NCBI GenBank assembly: GCA_963735025.1
Contig: CAVTJG010000009.1
Coordinates: forward strand, 1-64,000
Length of the DNA stretch: 64,000 nt
Direction: 5' to 3'
Origin: JAABRB01 sp963735025
GTDB lineage: Bacteria; Pseudomonadota; Gammaproteobacteria; Burkholderiales; SG8-39
Positions 1 through 8,656 of this stretch are shown piece after piece. Numbering within the stretch: the first letter of the stretch is position 1; each line of letters opens with the position of its first letter. The notes under the pieces are model-generated. The model was not told the origin of the DNA. It worked only from the letters and a program-made list of their open reading frames with translations, and did not search any database. The position numbers were made by a program, and so were the translations under genes.

Positions 1-1170
1 CTGCTCGTTTGCCAGTGCGTTCTCGGCCTCGCGAAACGCGGCCAGCGCGACAGCGCCGTACCGGGCCACCGCCCGCGCCTGCTGCGCCGTGGCGATCTCG
101 ACTTGCGCCCGCAGCGCTCCACCTTCGTAGATCGGGATCGAAACGCCGATCCCCGCCGAGGCGAGCCACGGATTGAGGCGCAGCAGCGAGAGGACCTGGT
201 CGCCCAGCCGCCCGCCGGCGAGCGAGATCGAGAAGTCGGGGAGCAGCGCGAGCCGCGCGGCCTCCTCCTTGCGGAACGCCGCGAGCACTTCGTGCTCGGC
301 CGCGAGGAGGTCGGGCCGGCGTTCGAGCAGTGCCGCTGGCACCCCGGTGCCGCCGAGCGGCGGCAGCGGCGGATAGGCCGACTGCCGCCTCGATCTCGGC
401 GGCCGGATAGCGCCCGAGCAACACCTCCAGCGCACGGCGCGCCTCGCCGTACGCTTCGCGCGCCCGCTCGAGCTGGCTCTGCGCCGTCTCGAGCTTCGCG
501 CGTACATCGACCACGTCGAGGTCCGAGTCCTTGCCGGCGATTCGCCGGATATGTCACCAGCGCGAGCAGGTCCTCGTAGACCTTCACGGCCTGCTCGCCC
601 AGCGCGACGAGCTGGCGCGTCTCGACCGCGAGATACCAGGGCTTCGCCACCGTCGCGGCGAGCGATTGGCGCGCGTACGCGTAGTCGAGCGCGGTCGCCT
701 CGAAGCCTGCCTCGGCCGCCGCGCGCTGGGCGCGCAGCCGGCCCCAGACATCGAGCTCCCAGGCCACGCCGGCATAAGCCGAAGTACTGTAATAGTTGCT
801 GGTCATGATCCTTGTCGCGCGTGGCCTTGCCGCCGAGTTGCGCGCCGACCTGCGGCAGCAGCTGCGCGCCGACCACCATCACGTTCTGCTGCGCGATGCG
901 CACGCGCTCGGCCGCCTGGCGGAGATCGGGGTTGTTCGCGATCGCCTCGGCGACGAGCGCGTCGAGCGCGGGTCGTTGAACGACCTTAGCCAGTCGTCGG
1001 CAGACTGCGCGCGCGCCGGGTCGGCTTGCCACGCGGGGGGAATGCGCGTCTCCTTCGGCAGCGCCTGCTCCAAGGACCTCCGTCTGCGTCGGCGGCGTCT
1101 TGAGCGCGCAGCCGGCGAGCGCCGCGGCAATTGAGAGCGCCACGGCTAGGAGAGCGTCATTCCCGCGCAC
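1..1170 (-). pseudogene. Outer-membrane efflux lipoprotein (NodT/OprM type), frameshifted, 3' end outside window
   Basis: The reverse strand encodes the outer-membrane channel of a tripartite efflux pump. A lipoprotein signal with a lipobox reading LAGC is visible about 20 residues in, followed by a typical mature N-terminus (PAWQADPARAQSADDWLRSF) and, near the left edge, the family's VPAALLERRPDLLAAEHEV and SIPIYEGGALRAQVEIA blocks. These lie in different frames: the reading must switch near 1075, 790, 545 and 380. The start is uncertain; the GTG at 1170 gives a good signal peptide but lies inside the adjoining inverted repeat. The gene runs off the left edge. Its place after an HlyD-type adaptor fits one export system. 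Multiple indels could be decay or poor consensus sequence. Confidence 0.75.
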
Positions 1171-1232
1171 ACGGGAATTGAGTCCACGAAATATTTCGAC
1201 GTCTCTGGATCCCAGCTTGCGCGGGGATGACG
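1155..1232. repeat. REP-like imperfect inverted repeat (ATTCCCGCG...CGCGGGGATGACG)
   Basis: The arms are 1155-1169 (cgtcattcccgcgca) and 1218-1232 (tgcgcggggatgacg); they are reverse complements with one mismatch and enclose about 48 bp. In one frame the element reads VIPAQAGIQ, the usual spurious translation of the dispersed extragenic palindromes of proteobacteria that begin GTCATTCCCGCG. It lies between the HlyD gene and the efflux lipoprotein gene and covers the latter's probable start. It could form a hairpin in the polycistronic mRNA. Confidence 0.75.
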
Positions 1233-1247
1233 GAGTGCAGGCGCGCA

Positions 1248-2402
1248 TCATCCGGAGAACGGATAGATCCAGTTGAACCACGTATAGCTTCTGATGCCGA
1301 TCTTGCGCAGGACCACGAAGGCGCTCTGCGGATTGGTGTAGATTGCTGCGCGACCCTGGGTGCCGATCGGAAACTTGGACTGATCCGGTCGTCCAGTCGG
1401 ATCGCGACAGCGAACTGGCCCTGCGGAACTTCGGTCGGCACATAGTTGAAGTTCGGCAGCGTGCCGCTCGGCAACATCTGCCCGGCGCCGCTGCCCTGCC
1501 AGATGGCCTCGACCTTGCCCGTGCAGATCTGGCCCGGATAAAGATCGAGCGCGACCTCCGACGGCTTGCCCCGGCTTCACGTACTTCAGGTTCTCCTGGA
1601 AGTAGTTGGCGAGCAGGTAGCGGTCGGCATCGCAGATGAACGACGCGATGGCGCCGAACCGAATCTCGCCGGCCACCATGCCCGGACGCACCTGCAGGTT
1701 GATGATGTAGCCGTCCTCCGGCGCGACCATCAGCGTGTTGTCGAGGTAATAGCGGGCCTGATCGAGCTCGGCCTGGATCGCGGCGACGTCGGTGTTGACG
1801 CCGTCGATCTCCGACGTATAGCGCAGCTCGCGCGCGCTCTCCTCCGCCTGCGCCTCCTTGATGCCCGCCTCGTCGGCAGCGACCTGCGCGGTCCACTTCT
1901 GCGCGTCTTCCTCGGGCCCGGCGCCCTGCTTCGCCAGATCGGCGGAGAGCTTGAGCTGATACTTCGCGTACGCCAGCTCGGCCTGCAGCTTGACGATCTT
2001 CTGTGCGTTGATCTGGATGTCCGCCTTCAGGACGAGCACATTCTGCTTCGCCTTGGCGAGCTGAGCCTCGAGCTGCTTGACCTTGTACTCATAGGGACGC
2101 CGGTCGAACTGGAACAGCGGCTGCCCCTTCTTCACCGGTACGTTCGGTTGCACCAGGACGGCGGTGACGAGCGTCGGCTCGGACAGGCGTGGAATGAGCT
2201 GGATCGTGTGCTGGATGATCCGCGCCTCGGTCGAGAGCGGCGTGACGAAGCGCAGGCCGATCAGGAAGATGAGCATCAGATGCACCACGAAGAACGCGGA
2301 GAAGAAGCCCCAGGCGATGGTGAAGTTCAGCCATCTGAACTTGAAGAAGACGAGCCAGACGACGAATCCGTAGGCGAACAGCAGAACGAAACCCAGGAGC
2401 AT
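1248..2402 (-). CDS. HlyD-family membrane fusion protein (YiaV/YibH-like), two compensating frameshifts
   Basis: This is a periplasmic adaptor subunit of an export system, anchored in the inner membrane. The N-terminus has two hydrophobic segments (about residues 1-20 and 28-52), followed by a biotinyl-lipoyl-like stretch (VQPNVPVKKGQPLFQFD), a long alpha-helical hairpin rich in Ala, Gln and Lys, and the second half of the lipoyl domain (MVAPEDGYIINLQVRPGM). Between about 1567 and 1385 the protein is read out of frame: the conserved text FNYVPTEVPQGQFAVAIRL lies in another frame, and the reading then returns for the conserved end. The ATG at 2402 has a GGAAG ribosome site. Pairing with a DUF3302 gene 12 bp upstream is the E. 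coli yiaW-yiaV arrangement. Confidence 0.85.
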   Translation of the reverse strand: MLLGFVLLFAYGFVVWLVFFKFRWLNFTIAWGFFSAFFVVHLMLIFLIGLRFVTPLSTEARIIQHTIQLIPRLSEPTLVTAVLVQPNVPVKKGQPLFQFDRRPYEYKVKQLEAQLAKAKQNVLVLKADIQINAQKIVKLQAELAYAKYQLKLSADLAKQGAGPEEDAQKWTAQVAADEAGIKEAQAEESARELRYTSEIDGVNTDVAAIQAELDQARYYLDNTLMVAPEDGYIINLQVRPGMVAGEIRFGAIASFICDADRYLLANYFQENLKYVKPGQAVGGRARSLSGPDLHGQGRGHLAGQRRRADVAERHAAELQLCADRSSAGPVRCRDPTGRPDQSKFPIGTQGRAAIYTNPQSAFVVLRKIGIRSYTWFNWIYPFSG

Positions 2403-2414
2403 GCGTGACTTCCG

Positions 2415-2822
2415 TCAGGCCTTCGTGCCGTCTTTGTCCGGTGGCGGGGGCGCTGACGAATCGCGCGCCGACGTCGTCGAACCCGTCGTTTTCGTGCGCT
2501 CGCGCGACTTGCGCGGGTCGTCCGTCAGACGCGCGATATCTTCGTCGATCGCCCTGGCCTCCTCCTTCGGAAACCGACGGATGTCTACGATGTCAGTGGG
2601 CTTGAACGCCCAGATGAACGCCTGCACCCACGGCAGGATGGTCGGCAGCAGCCCGGCCCAGCCCATCAGCTTGACCGCTTCGGCTTCCGGGTGCTTGCGC
2701 GCAATGGCGATGCGCCCTGGCAGACCGGCGATCCAGATATAGATCAGCATTCCCGCGCCGCCTGCCAGTGCCGCCGTGGCAAACGTCGCGTAGTCCCAGA
2801 AGTCCAGTTCGAATCCGAGCAT
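2415..2822 (-). CDS. DUF3302 (YiaW-like) small inner-membrane protein
   Basis: The protein has 135 residues. A hydrophobic helix (about residues 12-32) leads into GLPGRIAIARKHPEAEAVKL, the family's basic, His-containing loop, then a second hydrophobic helix (MGWAGLLPTILPWVQAFIWAF) as in YiaW. The C-terminal third is charged and low complexity, ending in a Pro-rich tail, and is longer than in E. coli YiaW. The ATG at 2822 is preceded by GGAGGG at good spacing. It sits just upstream of an HlyD-type adaptor, as in enterobacteria, which suggests that the two membrane proteins work together. The exact function of DUF3302 is not known to me. Confidence 0.8.
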   Translation of the reverse strand: MLGFELDFWDYATFATAALAGGAGMLIYIWIAGLPGRIAIARKHPEAEAVKLMGWAGLLPTILPWVQAFIWAFKPTDIVDIRRFPKEEARAIDEDIARLTDDPRKSRERTKTTGSTTSARDSSAPPPPDKDGTKA

Positions 2823-2923
2823 CTTGAAACCCTCCGTTCACGAACCATTTGACCGCGACCCTTGCGGACCTCGTCGCGCGAGATGGTATACGCATTAACG
2901 CCCCGGACGTATTCCGGCGCGCT

Positions 2924-3877
2924 TCACGCCCGCAGCACTTTCCCCCTCCGTACGGGCACCAGCCCCCAGCGGCCCTCCGCAATGGCCCCGGGCGCGATCC
3001 GCAACAGGTCGGATCCCGTACGCAATGCGTTGGGCGGGCAGGTCATGGGCTCGATCGCGACGGCACAGCGCCGTCGCGACGTGTCGCTCAGCGTGTCGCC
3101 CGTGTACACCATGAGGTACTTGAACGCGGAATCGACCCACAAGCTGACGCGCCGACCGCCGTCGGGCGCTGCCAGGACGGCACGCGCGCGGCCGTCGGCA
3201 CCCCGCGAAAGATCCGTGTAGCCCGTGTCGAGGTGCACCGATCGGATGGGCCGCGGAGCAGTGAAATCCCGATCCGACCCGGCGACCGGATTGCTTCCGA
3301 TCGGCAGCTCACGGTCATCCGTCACCAGATATCGCGTGGCCGGAATCTGCAGGATCGCGTGATCGACCGGCATACCTACCGTCAGGTAGGGATGAAACCC
3401 GATCCCGAAGGGCGCGGGCGCGCCCGACACATTCCGTGCCCGCATGGAAACAGTGAGTCCACTCTCTTCGAGCCGATATCCGACCTGAAGGTGGAGCTGC
3501 CATGGGTACCCCGGTTGAGGATGAAGCATGCAGGACAGCGCAACGTCATCCGTCGACTTTGATTCAGTCTTCCAGGGCAGCCAGCGCACGAGCCCGTGAA
3601 TCGCGTTTTGCAATTCCGGCTCGTTCAGCGCCGCCTTGGCGTCCTGCCCCTCGAACGTGTACCGTCCACTGTCGAGTCGATTCGGCCAGGGCGCCAGCAC
3701 CTGCCCGCGGCCGCTGGGCGCCCATTCGCTTTCTCCAAACCCGTCGATGACGTCGACGTCGCTCAACGAGTAATGGCGCAGGGTCGCGCCCACCTCGGTC
3801 ACGATCGCCCGATGCGGGCCGTAACATATTTCGTGTTGCTCGCCAGACGGCGGCGCAGTCGAGCCAACCGCGCTCAT
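2924..3877 (-). CDS. Aldose 1-epimerase (mutarotase) family protein
   Basis: This 317-residue beta-sandwich enzyme should interconvert the alpha and beta anomers of a free hexose or a related sugar. Visible family features are NAIHGLVR with the substrate-contacting His, GIGFHPYL with the catalytic-site His, and the late AIEPMTCPPNA block carrying the presumed catalytic Glu. No signal peptide is seen, so it is cytoplasmic. The start ATG at 3877 overlaps the stop of the GH15 gene by 4 bp (ATGA), so translation is probably coupled. A glycosidase releasing glucose followed by a mutarotase is a sensible pair. The exact sugar is unknown. Confidence 0.9.
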   Translation of the reverse strand: MSAVGSTAPPSGEQHEICYGPHRAIVTEVGATLRHYSLSDVDVIDGFGESEWAPSGRGQVLAPWPNRLDSGRYTFEGQDAKAALNEPELQNAIHGLVRWLPWKTESKSTDDVALSCMLHPQPGYPWQLHLQVGYRLEESGLTVSMRARNVSGAPAPFGIGFHPYLTVGMPVDHAILQIPATRYLVTDDRELPIGSNPVAGSDRDFTAPRPIRSVHLDTGYTDLSRGADGRARAVLAAPDGGRRVSLWVDSAFKYLMVYTGDTLSDTSRRRCAVAIEPMTCPPNALRTGSDLLRIAPGAIAEGRWGLVPVRRGKVLRA

Positions 3878-5670
3878 CTATTTCCGGCGGCAGACCCTTG
3901 CACACCAGCAGCTTCCGTGAGAGCCACGGCGCTCGCGATGAGCGTCAGGTGGGTGAACGCCTGGGGAAAGTTGCCGATCAGCCGCTGATTCACCTGGTCG
4001 TACTCCTCGGAGAATAGCCCGAGATCGTTTCGCAGCGCGAGCAGCCGCTCGAAGAGCGCCTGCGCTTCATCGACGCGGCCGAGCATCGCCAGGTCGATGA
4101 CCAGCCAGAAACTGCAGGCGAGAAACGCGCCTTCCCCGGGCGGCAATCCGTCGGCCGCGTTTGCATCCGGGATGTATCGCATCACGAATCCGTCGCGCAC
4201 GAGCTCCCGCTGGATGGCGTCTACGGTTCCCACGACACGTGGATCGGTCGGCGGCAGGAATCCGACTTGCGGGATCAGCAGCAGCGCCGCGTCCAGCTGT
4301 GCAGAGCCATAGTACTGGGTGAACGTGTTCCGCTTGGCGTCGTAGCCCTTGCTGCACACTTCCGCGTGGATCTCGTCCCGCATCGCGCGCAATTTCGGTA
4401 GCGGTGCGTCATAACCGGACTCTTCGGACATCTTCACGAGCCGGTCGGCGGCCACCCACGCCATGACCTTCGAGTGGACGAACTGACGGCGTGGCCCCCT
4501 GACCTCCCAGATGCCATCGTCGGGTTCGCGCCAGTGTTCCAGGAGCCACTGGACGATGCCCTGCGCGGGATCCAGCGCCTCGACCGCTGGCGGCATGCCG
4601 AGCCTCCGCGCGCGGTAGATCGCGTCGGCGAGCTCGCCGTACACATCGAGCTGCCGCTGACCGGATGCCGCGTTCCCGACGCGAACTGGTGCAGAACCCT
4701 CGTAACCCGGGAGCCAGTCCAGCTCGTACTCGTCGAGCCGGCGCTCTCCCCCGATCCCGTACATGATCTGCAGATCCTCGGGATCGCCTGCGACTGCGCG
4801 AATGACCCAGTCGCGCCACTTGGTCGCCTCCTCCACGTACCCCGCGGACATGAGTGCATCGAGTGCGAGCGCCGCGTCTCGGATCCAGCAGAATCGGTAG
4901 TCCCAGTTCCGCACGCCACCGAGGAACTCGGGCAGCGACGTGGTGGCGGCGGCGACGATGCCACCCGTCGGTGCGTAGGTCAGCGCCTTGAGCGTGATGA
5001 GGGAGCGCTCGACCTCGTCTCGCCACGCGCCCTTATAGGTCGAACGACCCGACCAGGCGCGCCACCAGGACTCGGTATGGGCAATGGCGTCGACCGGTTC
5101 GACCGGTGGCGGCGGGTCTTCCCAGGAGAGATGCCACGTGAGGACGAAGCACGCGCGCTCGCCCTCGCGCACCGAGAATTCGGCCTCGAGCTGGTGGTCC
5201 TTTATCGTGATCGGCACGTCGGTGCGCAGCTCCATCGCCTCCGGCCCGGCGCCGGCACTCACCACCTGCCCCTTCGCGCGAACCCACGGCGTGGTCTTGC
5301 CGTAGTCGAATCGCGGATTGAGCCGAACGGCCATTGCCACGCTGCCACGCACACCCTCCACGACCCTGACGATTCGCGGGTGCGACAGTCGTATGGGCAT
5401 GCAGTCGGTGACCCGGACCACGCCGCCGGCTGTCTCGAGCTCGGTTTCGAGAACCAGGGTCGAAGGCCGATAGCGGCGCGTCATGGCCACGATGTCCTGC
5501 GCCGGGGCGATGCGCCATCGACCGTGCGCCTCGGTGCCGAGCAGTCTCGTGAAACACGCAGTTGAATCGAACCGCGGCAGGCACAACCAGTCGATCGAAC
5601 CGTCGAGGCCGACCAGCGCCGCGGAGTGCATGTCGCCGATCAACCCGTAGTCTTCGATGCGAAGCGCCAT
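3874..5670 (-). CDS. Glycoside hydrolase family 15 (glucoamylase/trehalase-like)
   Basis: This 598-residue cytoplasmic enzyme has an N-terminal beta-sandwich (about residues 1-200) and an (alpha/alpha)6 barrel (about 215-590). It opens with the family text IEDYGLIGDMHSAALVGLDGSIDWLC. The barrel carries NWDYRFCWIRDA, MYGIGGER, GIWEVRG with the likely general acid Glu389, and LFSEEYD with the general base Glu555/556. Bacterial relatives act on alpha-1,4-glucans, isomaltosides or trehalose, and sequence alone does not choose between them. The ATG at 5670 follows GGGAGACGGG. The mutarotase gene downstream overlaps it by 4 bp. The gene appears complete and undamaged. Confidence 0.92.
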   Translation of the reverse strand: MALRIEDYGLIGDMHSAALVGLDGSIDWLCLPRFDSTACFTRLLGTEAHGRWRIAPAQDIVAMTRRYRPSTLVLETELETAGGVVRVTDCMPIRLSHPRIVRVVEGVRGSVAMAVRLNPRFDYGKTTPWVRAKGQVVSAGAGPEAMELRTDVPITIKDHQLEAEFSVREGERACFVLTWHLSWEDPPPPVEPVDAIAHTESWWRAWSGRSTYKGAWRDEVERSLITLKALTYAPTGGIVAAATTSLPEFLGGVRNWDYRFCWIRDAALALDALMSAGYVEEATKWRDWVIRAVAGDPEDLQIMYGIGGERRLDEYELDWLPGYEGSAPVRVGNAASGQRQLDVYGELADAIYRARRLGMPPAVEALDPAQGIVQWLLEHWREPDDGIWEVRGPRRQFVHSKVMAWVAADRLVKMSEESGYDAPLPKLRAMRDEIHAEVCSKGYDAKRNTFTQYYGSAQLDAALLLIPQVGFLPPTDPRVVGTVDAIQRELVRDGFVMRYIPDANAADGLPPGEGAFLACSFWLVIDLAMLGRVDEAQALFERLLALRNDLGLFSEEYDQVNQRLIGNFPQAFTHLTLIASAVALTEAAGVQGSAAGNR

Positions 5671-5853
5671 CCCGTCTCCCGTCGCGTGGCGTGTCCAAGT
5701 CTAGAACACAACTGCACTCCGACGAAAGTTGAGATTCATGCGTGCAGGCAGCGCGGTGCGATCGTCATCATGGCACCACTCGCCGCGCCTCAGATGATCA
5801 AGCAGGGCGGCCCCGTGCTGTAGGCGGCGCCGCTCGCTTCCCGAATTCCAATA

Positions 5854-7449
5854 TCAATTGCTGGGTGTCCCGATTGCCTCCAGTTGCTTCAACCGCTTCA
5901 TCGCGTCCATCGCCTTGATCGAGTTGTAGTTGATGCCCGCGGCGTTCAGACTGCTGCCTTGCTGGAACGGGAACTGGTCCAGCGTGCCAAGAAAACCGGC
6001 GAGCTTCTGCTGCACCGGCACGAAGAGCCAGATGTTGTCCCCATACCAGCGGATGTACATGCCCGATTCGCTCGGCGCCCGCTCGTAAGGATCGGCGCGC
6101 AGGTTCACGATCACCGGCCAACCTGGTATTTCGCGCAGCGCCGTAGCAATATTGCCGTTCTGTGTCGCGAAGCTGACTTTCCAGTCGTTCCAGCGGACCG
6201 CGTTCAGCTCTCCGCCCTGTCCGAAGTAGTAGATCTCTTCGCGCGGGCCTTTCTTCACCTCGCCCTTGAAGAACGGCAGGAAATTGTAGCCATCGAGGTG
6301 GACTTTCCAGGTCTTGCCATTGGCCGCGTAACCCTTCTTGAGCTTCTCGACGATATCCGGTTCGCCCGCCGCGGCCAGCAGCGTGGGCAACCAGTCCTCT
6401 TGCGAGAAGATTTCGTTGATGATGGTGCCCGGCTTGATCACGCCGGGCCAGCGCACGATCATCGGGACGCGGAAGCCGCCTTCCCAGGTCGTGCCTTTCT
6501 CGCCTTTGAAGGGCGTCGTCCCGCCATCCGGCCACGTCACTTCTTCCGCGCCGTTGTCGGTGCCATAGACGACGATGGTGTTGTCGGCAATGCCCAGATC
6601 ATCCAGCTGCTTCAGTACTCCGCCGACCATGTCGTCGTGCTCGACCATGCCGTCCGGATAGAGGCCGATGCCGGTGCGGCCCTGCGCGGACTTCTTCAAG
6701 TGGGTCCACACGTGCATCCGGGTCGTGTTGAACCAGACGAAGAAGGGCTTGCCATCCTTGACCGCCTTCTCCACGAACTTCTGTTCGGCGGCGTAGATCT
6801 CCAGGTCGACGGTGGGCATTCGCGCTTGGCTCAGTGGGCCGGTGTCCTCGATCTTCTGCCCGCCCTTGCCGTCCGACCACGTGTGCAGCACGCCGCGCGG
6901 GCCGTACTTCTTCTTGAACTCCGGGTCCTTCGGATAGTAGTAGGTCTCCGGCTCCTCCTCCGCATTCAGGTGGTAGAGATTGCCGAGAAACTCGTCGAAC
7001 CCGTGCATCGTCGGTAGATGCTTGTCGCGGTCACCGAGGTGGTTCTTGCCGAACTGGCCGTTCGTGTAACCCTGTGCCTTCAGCAGGTCGGCGATGGTGG
7101 GCGCCCAGTCGGGTATGCCCTGCGGAGAGCCCGGCATGCCAATGGTCAGCAGACCCGTGCGGAACGGATGCTCCCCGAGAATGAACGACGCCCGGCCCGC
7201 CGTGCAGCTTTGCTGCGCATATGAGTCCGTGAACAGCGCGCCCTCCTTCGCGAGACGGTCGATGTTGGGCGTCTTGTAGCCCATGATGCCGAGGCTGTAG
7301 GCGCTGATGTTGTCGCGGCCGATATCGTCGCCCCAGATGACCAGAATGTTCGGCTTCTTCTGCGCCACGGCCGCGCCGGGCAAAACGAGCGATGCAACAA
7401 GGAAAAGTGCGATTCGAGCGAAGCGTCCGGATTTGAATTGCGTGGTCAT
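5854..7449 (-). CDS. Secreted arylsulfatase (CxAxR type I sulfatase)
   Basis: This 531-residue enzyme starts with a Sec signal peptide (cleavage probably after AAVAQ, residue 30). The N-terminal alkaline-phosphatase fold has the metal-binding pair Asp41-Asp42 (IWGDDIGRDN) and the active-site signature QQSCTAGR, in which Cys82 would be oxidised to formylglycine. Later blocks are KNHLGDRDKHLPTMHGFDEF, GTDNGAEE (metal ligands) and TTPFKGEKGTTWEGGFRVP with the active-site Lys. It should hydrolyse sulfate esters in the periplasm; the substrate is unknown. The ATG at 7449 has AGGGG six bases upstream. A second, damaged sulfatase of the same type lies at 9794-11530. No formylglycine-generating enzyme is in the window. 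Confidence 0.93.
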   Translation of the reverse strand: MTTQFKSGRFARIALFLVASLVLPGAAVAQKKPNILVIWGDDIGRDNISAYSLGIMGYKTPNIDRLAKEGALFTDSYAQQSCTAGRASFILGEHPFRTGLLTIGMPGSPQGIPDWAPTIADLLKAQGYTNGQFGKNHLGDRDKHLPTMHGFDEFLGNLYHLNAEEEPETYYYPKDPEFKKKYGPRGVLHTWSDGKGGQKIEDTGPLSQARMPTVDLEIYAAEQKFVEKAVKDGKPFFVWFNTTRMHVWTHLKKSAQGRTGIGLYPDGMVEHDDMVGGVLKQLDDLGIADNTIVVYGTDNGAEEVTWPDGGTTPFKGEKGTTWEGGFRVPMIVRWPGVIKPGTIINEIFSQEDWLPTLLAAAGEPDIVEKLKKGYAANGKTWKVHLDGYNFLPFFKGEVKKGPREEIYYFGQGGELNAVRWNDWKVSFATQNGNIATALREIPGWPVIVNLRADPYERAPSESGMYIRWYGDNIWLFVPVQQKLAGFLGTLDQFPFQQGSSLNAAGINYNSIKAMDAMKRLKQLEAIGTPSN

Positions 7450-7483
7450 CAATATCCCCTGTCCTGGCGAGACGGTTTTCGAT

Positions 7484-7831
7484 TCACGGTACCAGTTGAT
7501 AGCCGGCGAGCGTCGACATGACTTGGTTCGAGTCAGGCTCGGCGACTCGGCCCTCGTTCAGTTCGCCGGCGTAACGCGTCGATTCGCCCCCGTCGAGCGC
7601 ATGTAGGCGGTGCAGCCGGGGCTTCACGATCTCGTCGATGATGACATATGCATCGAAAGTGCGCGATTCGGTGCTCCAGATGAAGGACGGAAGCGGGTTA
7701 GCGGGCCAGAGACCGGCGAAGACGTCGATGTGGTTGTCCTTTATCGCCCCGCCGCGATCCGACGCGAAGAAGTAGCCGTCGTGAACCGCGTCGACGGAAT
7801 GCACGTGATACCACGTGGCCCAGAGTTTCAT
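7484..7831 (-). CDS. 3D-domain (MltA-like) protein, internally shortened
   Basis: This 115-residue protein contains HDGYFFASDRGGAIKDNHID, the signature of the 3D (three-aspartate) domain found at the end of MltA-like lytic transglycosylases and related wall proteins. The start (KLWATWYHVHSV) resembles the beginning of full-length relatives, but the 100 or so residues that normally separate these two blocks are missing, so the two ends are joined directly. Its ATG overlaps the stop of the upstream HAD gene (ATGA). No signal peptide is seen. It is either a remnant, an assembly deletion, or a mini-protein. It is 35 bp upstream of the sulfatase gene. Confidence 0.6.
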   Translation of the reverse strand: MKLWATWYHVHSVDAVHDGYFFASDRGGAIKDNHIDVFAGLWPANPLPSFIWSTESRTFDAYVIIDEIVKPRLHRLHALDGGESTRYAGELNEGRVAEPDSNQVMSTLAGYQLVP

Positions 7832-8618
7832 GGCTCGAACGCAAATATCCGCTTCCAGTCGTTCTTCATGCTGATGACCGTCCAGCCCTTCTTCTTCGCC
7901 TCGTCGTAGAGCGCTTGAGTGAACGTCCCGACCTTGGTGTCGGCCATGCCGAGCGCCGGTCCATAGGCGTACTCCCGCTTCGCGTCGTCGTGCAGGACGA
8001 GCATTGCGAGGCGCGCACCGTCGCCCGCGCCCGTGTATTCCAGCATCTGCCGGTCGCCGGTCGAGTTGCCGAACGCCGCGTGCGGCCGGCGGCCGATCAT
8101 CAAGTGGATGCCTTCGGGCTTGCCGGCGTTGTTATCGTTCAGTAGCAACTTGGGCTCCTTGAACAGGAAGGACTTGCCGTCCTTGCCGTACATGTACTTC
8201 GACGCCGCCCGCCGTGCCCACCACTTGCTCGGGCGGAATGCCATAGGCCTTCTCTGAGTAAGCGCGCACGAAGTCCTGGCCGCCCCCGGTGACGATGTAA
8301 GTCCTGTAGCCGTTTGCACGCAGGTACTTGAGCAGCTTCCTGCATCGGCAGATAGGTCAGCTCGGTGTACGGCTTCTTCCAGCGCGGGTCCTTGGCTTCT
8401 GCGATCCACTGCGTCGACCTGGGCGTTGAACATCATCCACCGACCAGGCCGGTGTAGCGTGACGGCGAGGATCTTCTCGAGGTCTGGCATCGACAGCTTG
8501 GCCATGGCCGCCCGATCACCCTTCAGGATCTCCAGCGCCGTCGATGCGCGATCGCGGGAGCGCACAAGGCGGCTGCCATCAGCAAGGCGAAGAGGTTGCG
8601 TGCAGCGTTCTTTCTCAT
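7828..8618 (-). pseudogene. HAD-type secreted phosphatase, copy B, lacking its catalytic N-terminal part
   Basis: This is the second of two tandem copies. A good ribosome site (AAAGGAGAT) and ATG at 8618 begin a signal peptide (MRKNAARNLFALLMAAALCA), but the frame then stops within 31 codons. In the neighbouring frame the text enters the family directly at ALEILKGDRAAMAKLSM. The roughly 85 residues that carry the nucleophile motif DxDGT in copy A are absent, so no catalytic Asp remains. Further frame changes occur near 8440, 8340 and 8210. The C-terminal part (GKPEGIHLMIGRRPHAAFGN to KNDWKRIFAFEP) is intact and very close to copy A. It is not expected to be an active phosphatase. Confidence 0.75.
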
Positions 8619-8656
8619 GGCAGGATCTCCTTTCGTGTCGGCCGCGCTTTGCTGGT

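Noticed and set aside
1566..2408. A 280-codon plus-strand frame opposite the HlyD gene
   Set aside because: It is Leu/Arg/Asp-rich antisense of a conserved gene with no recognisable domain.
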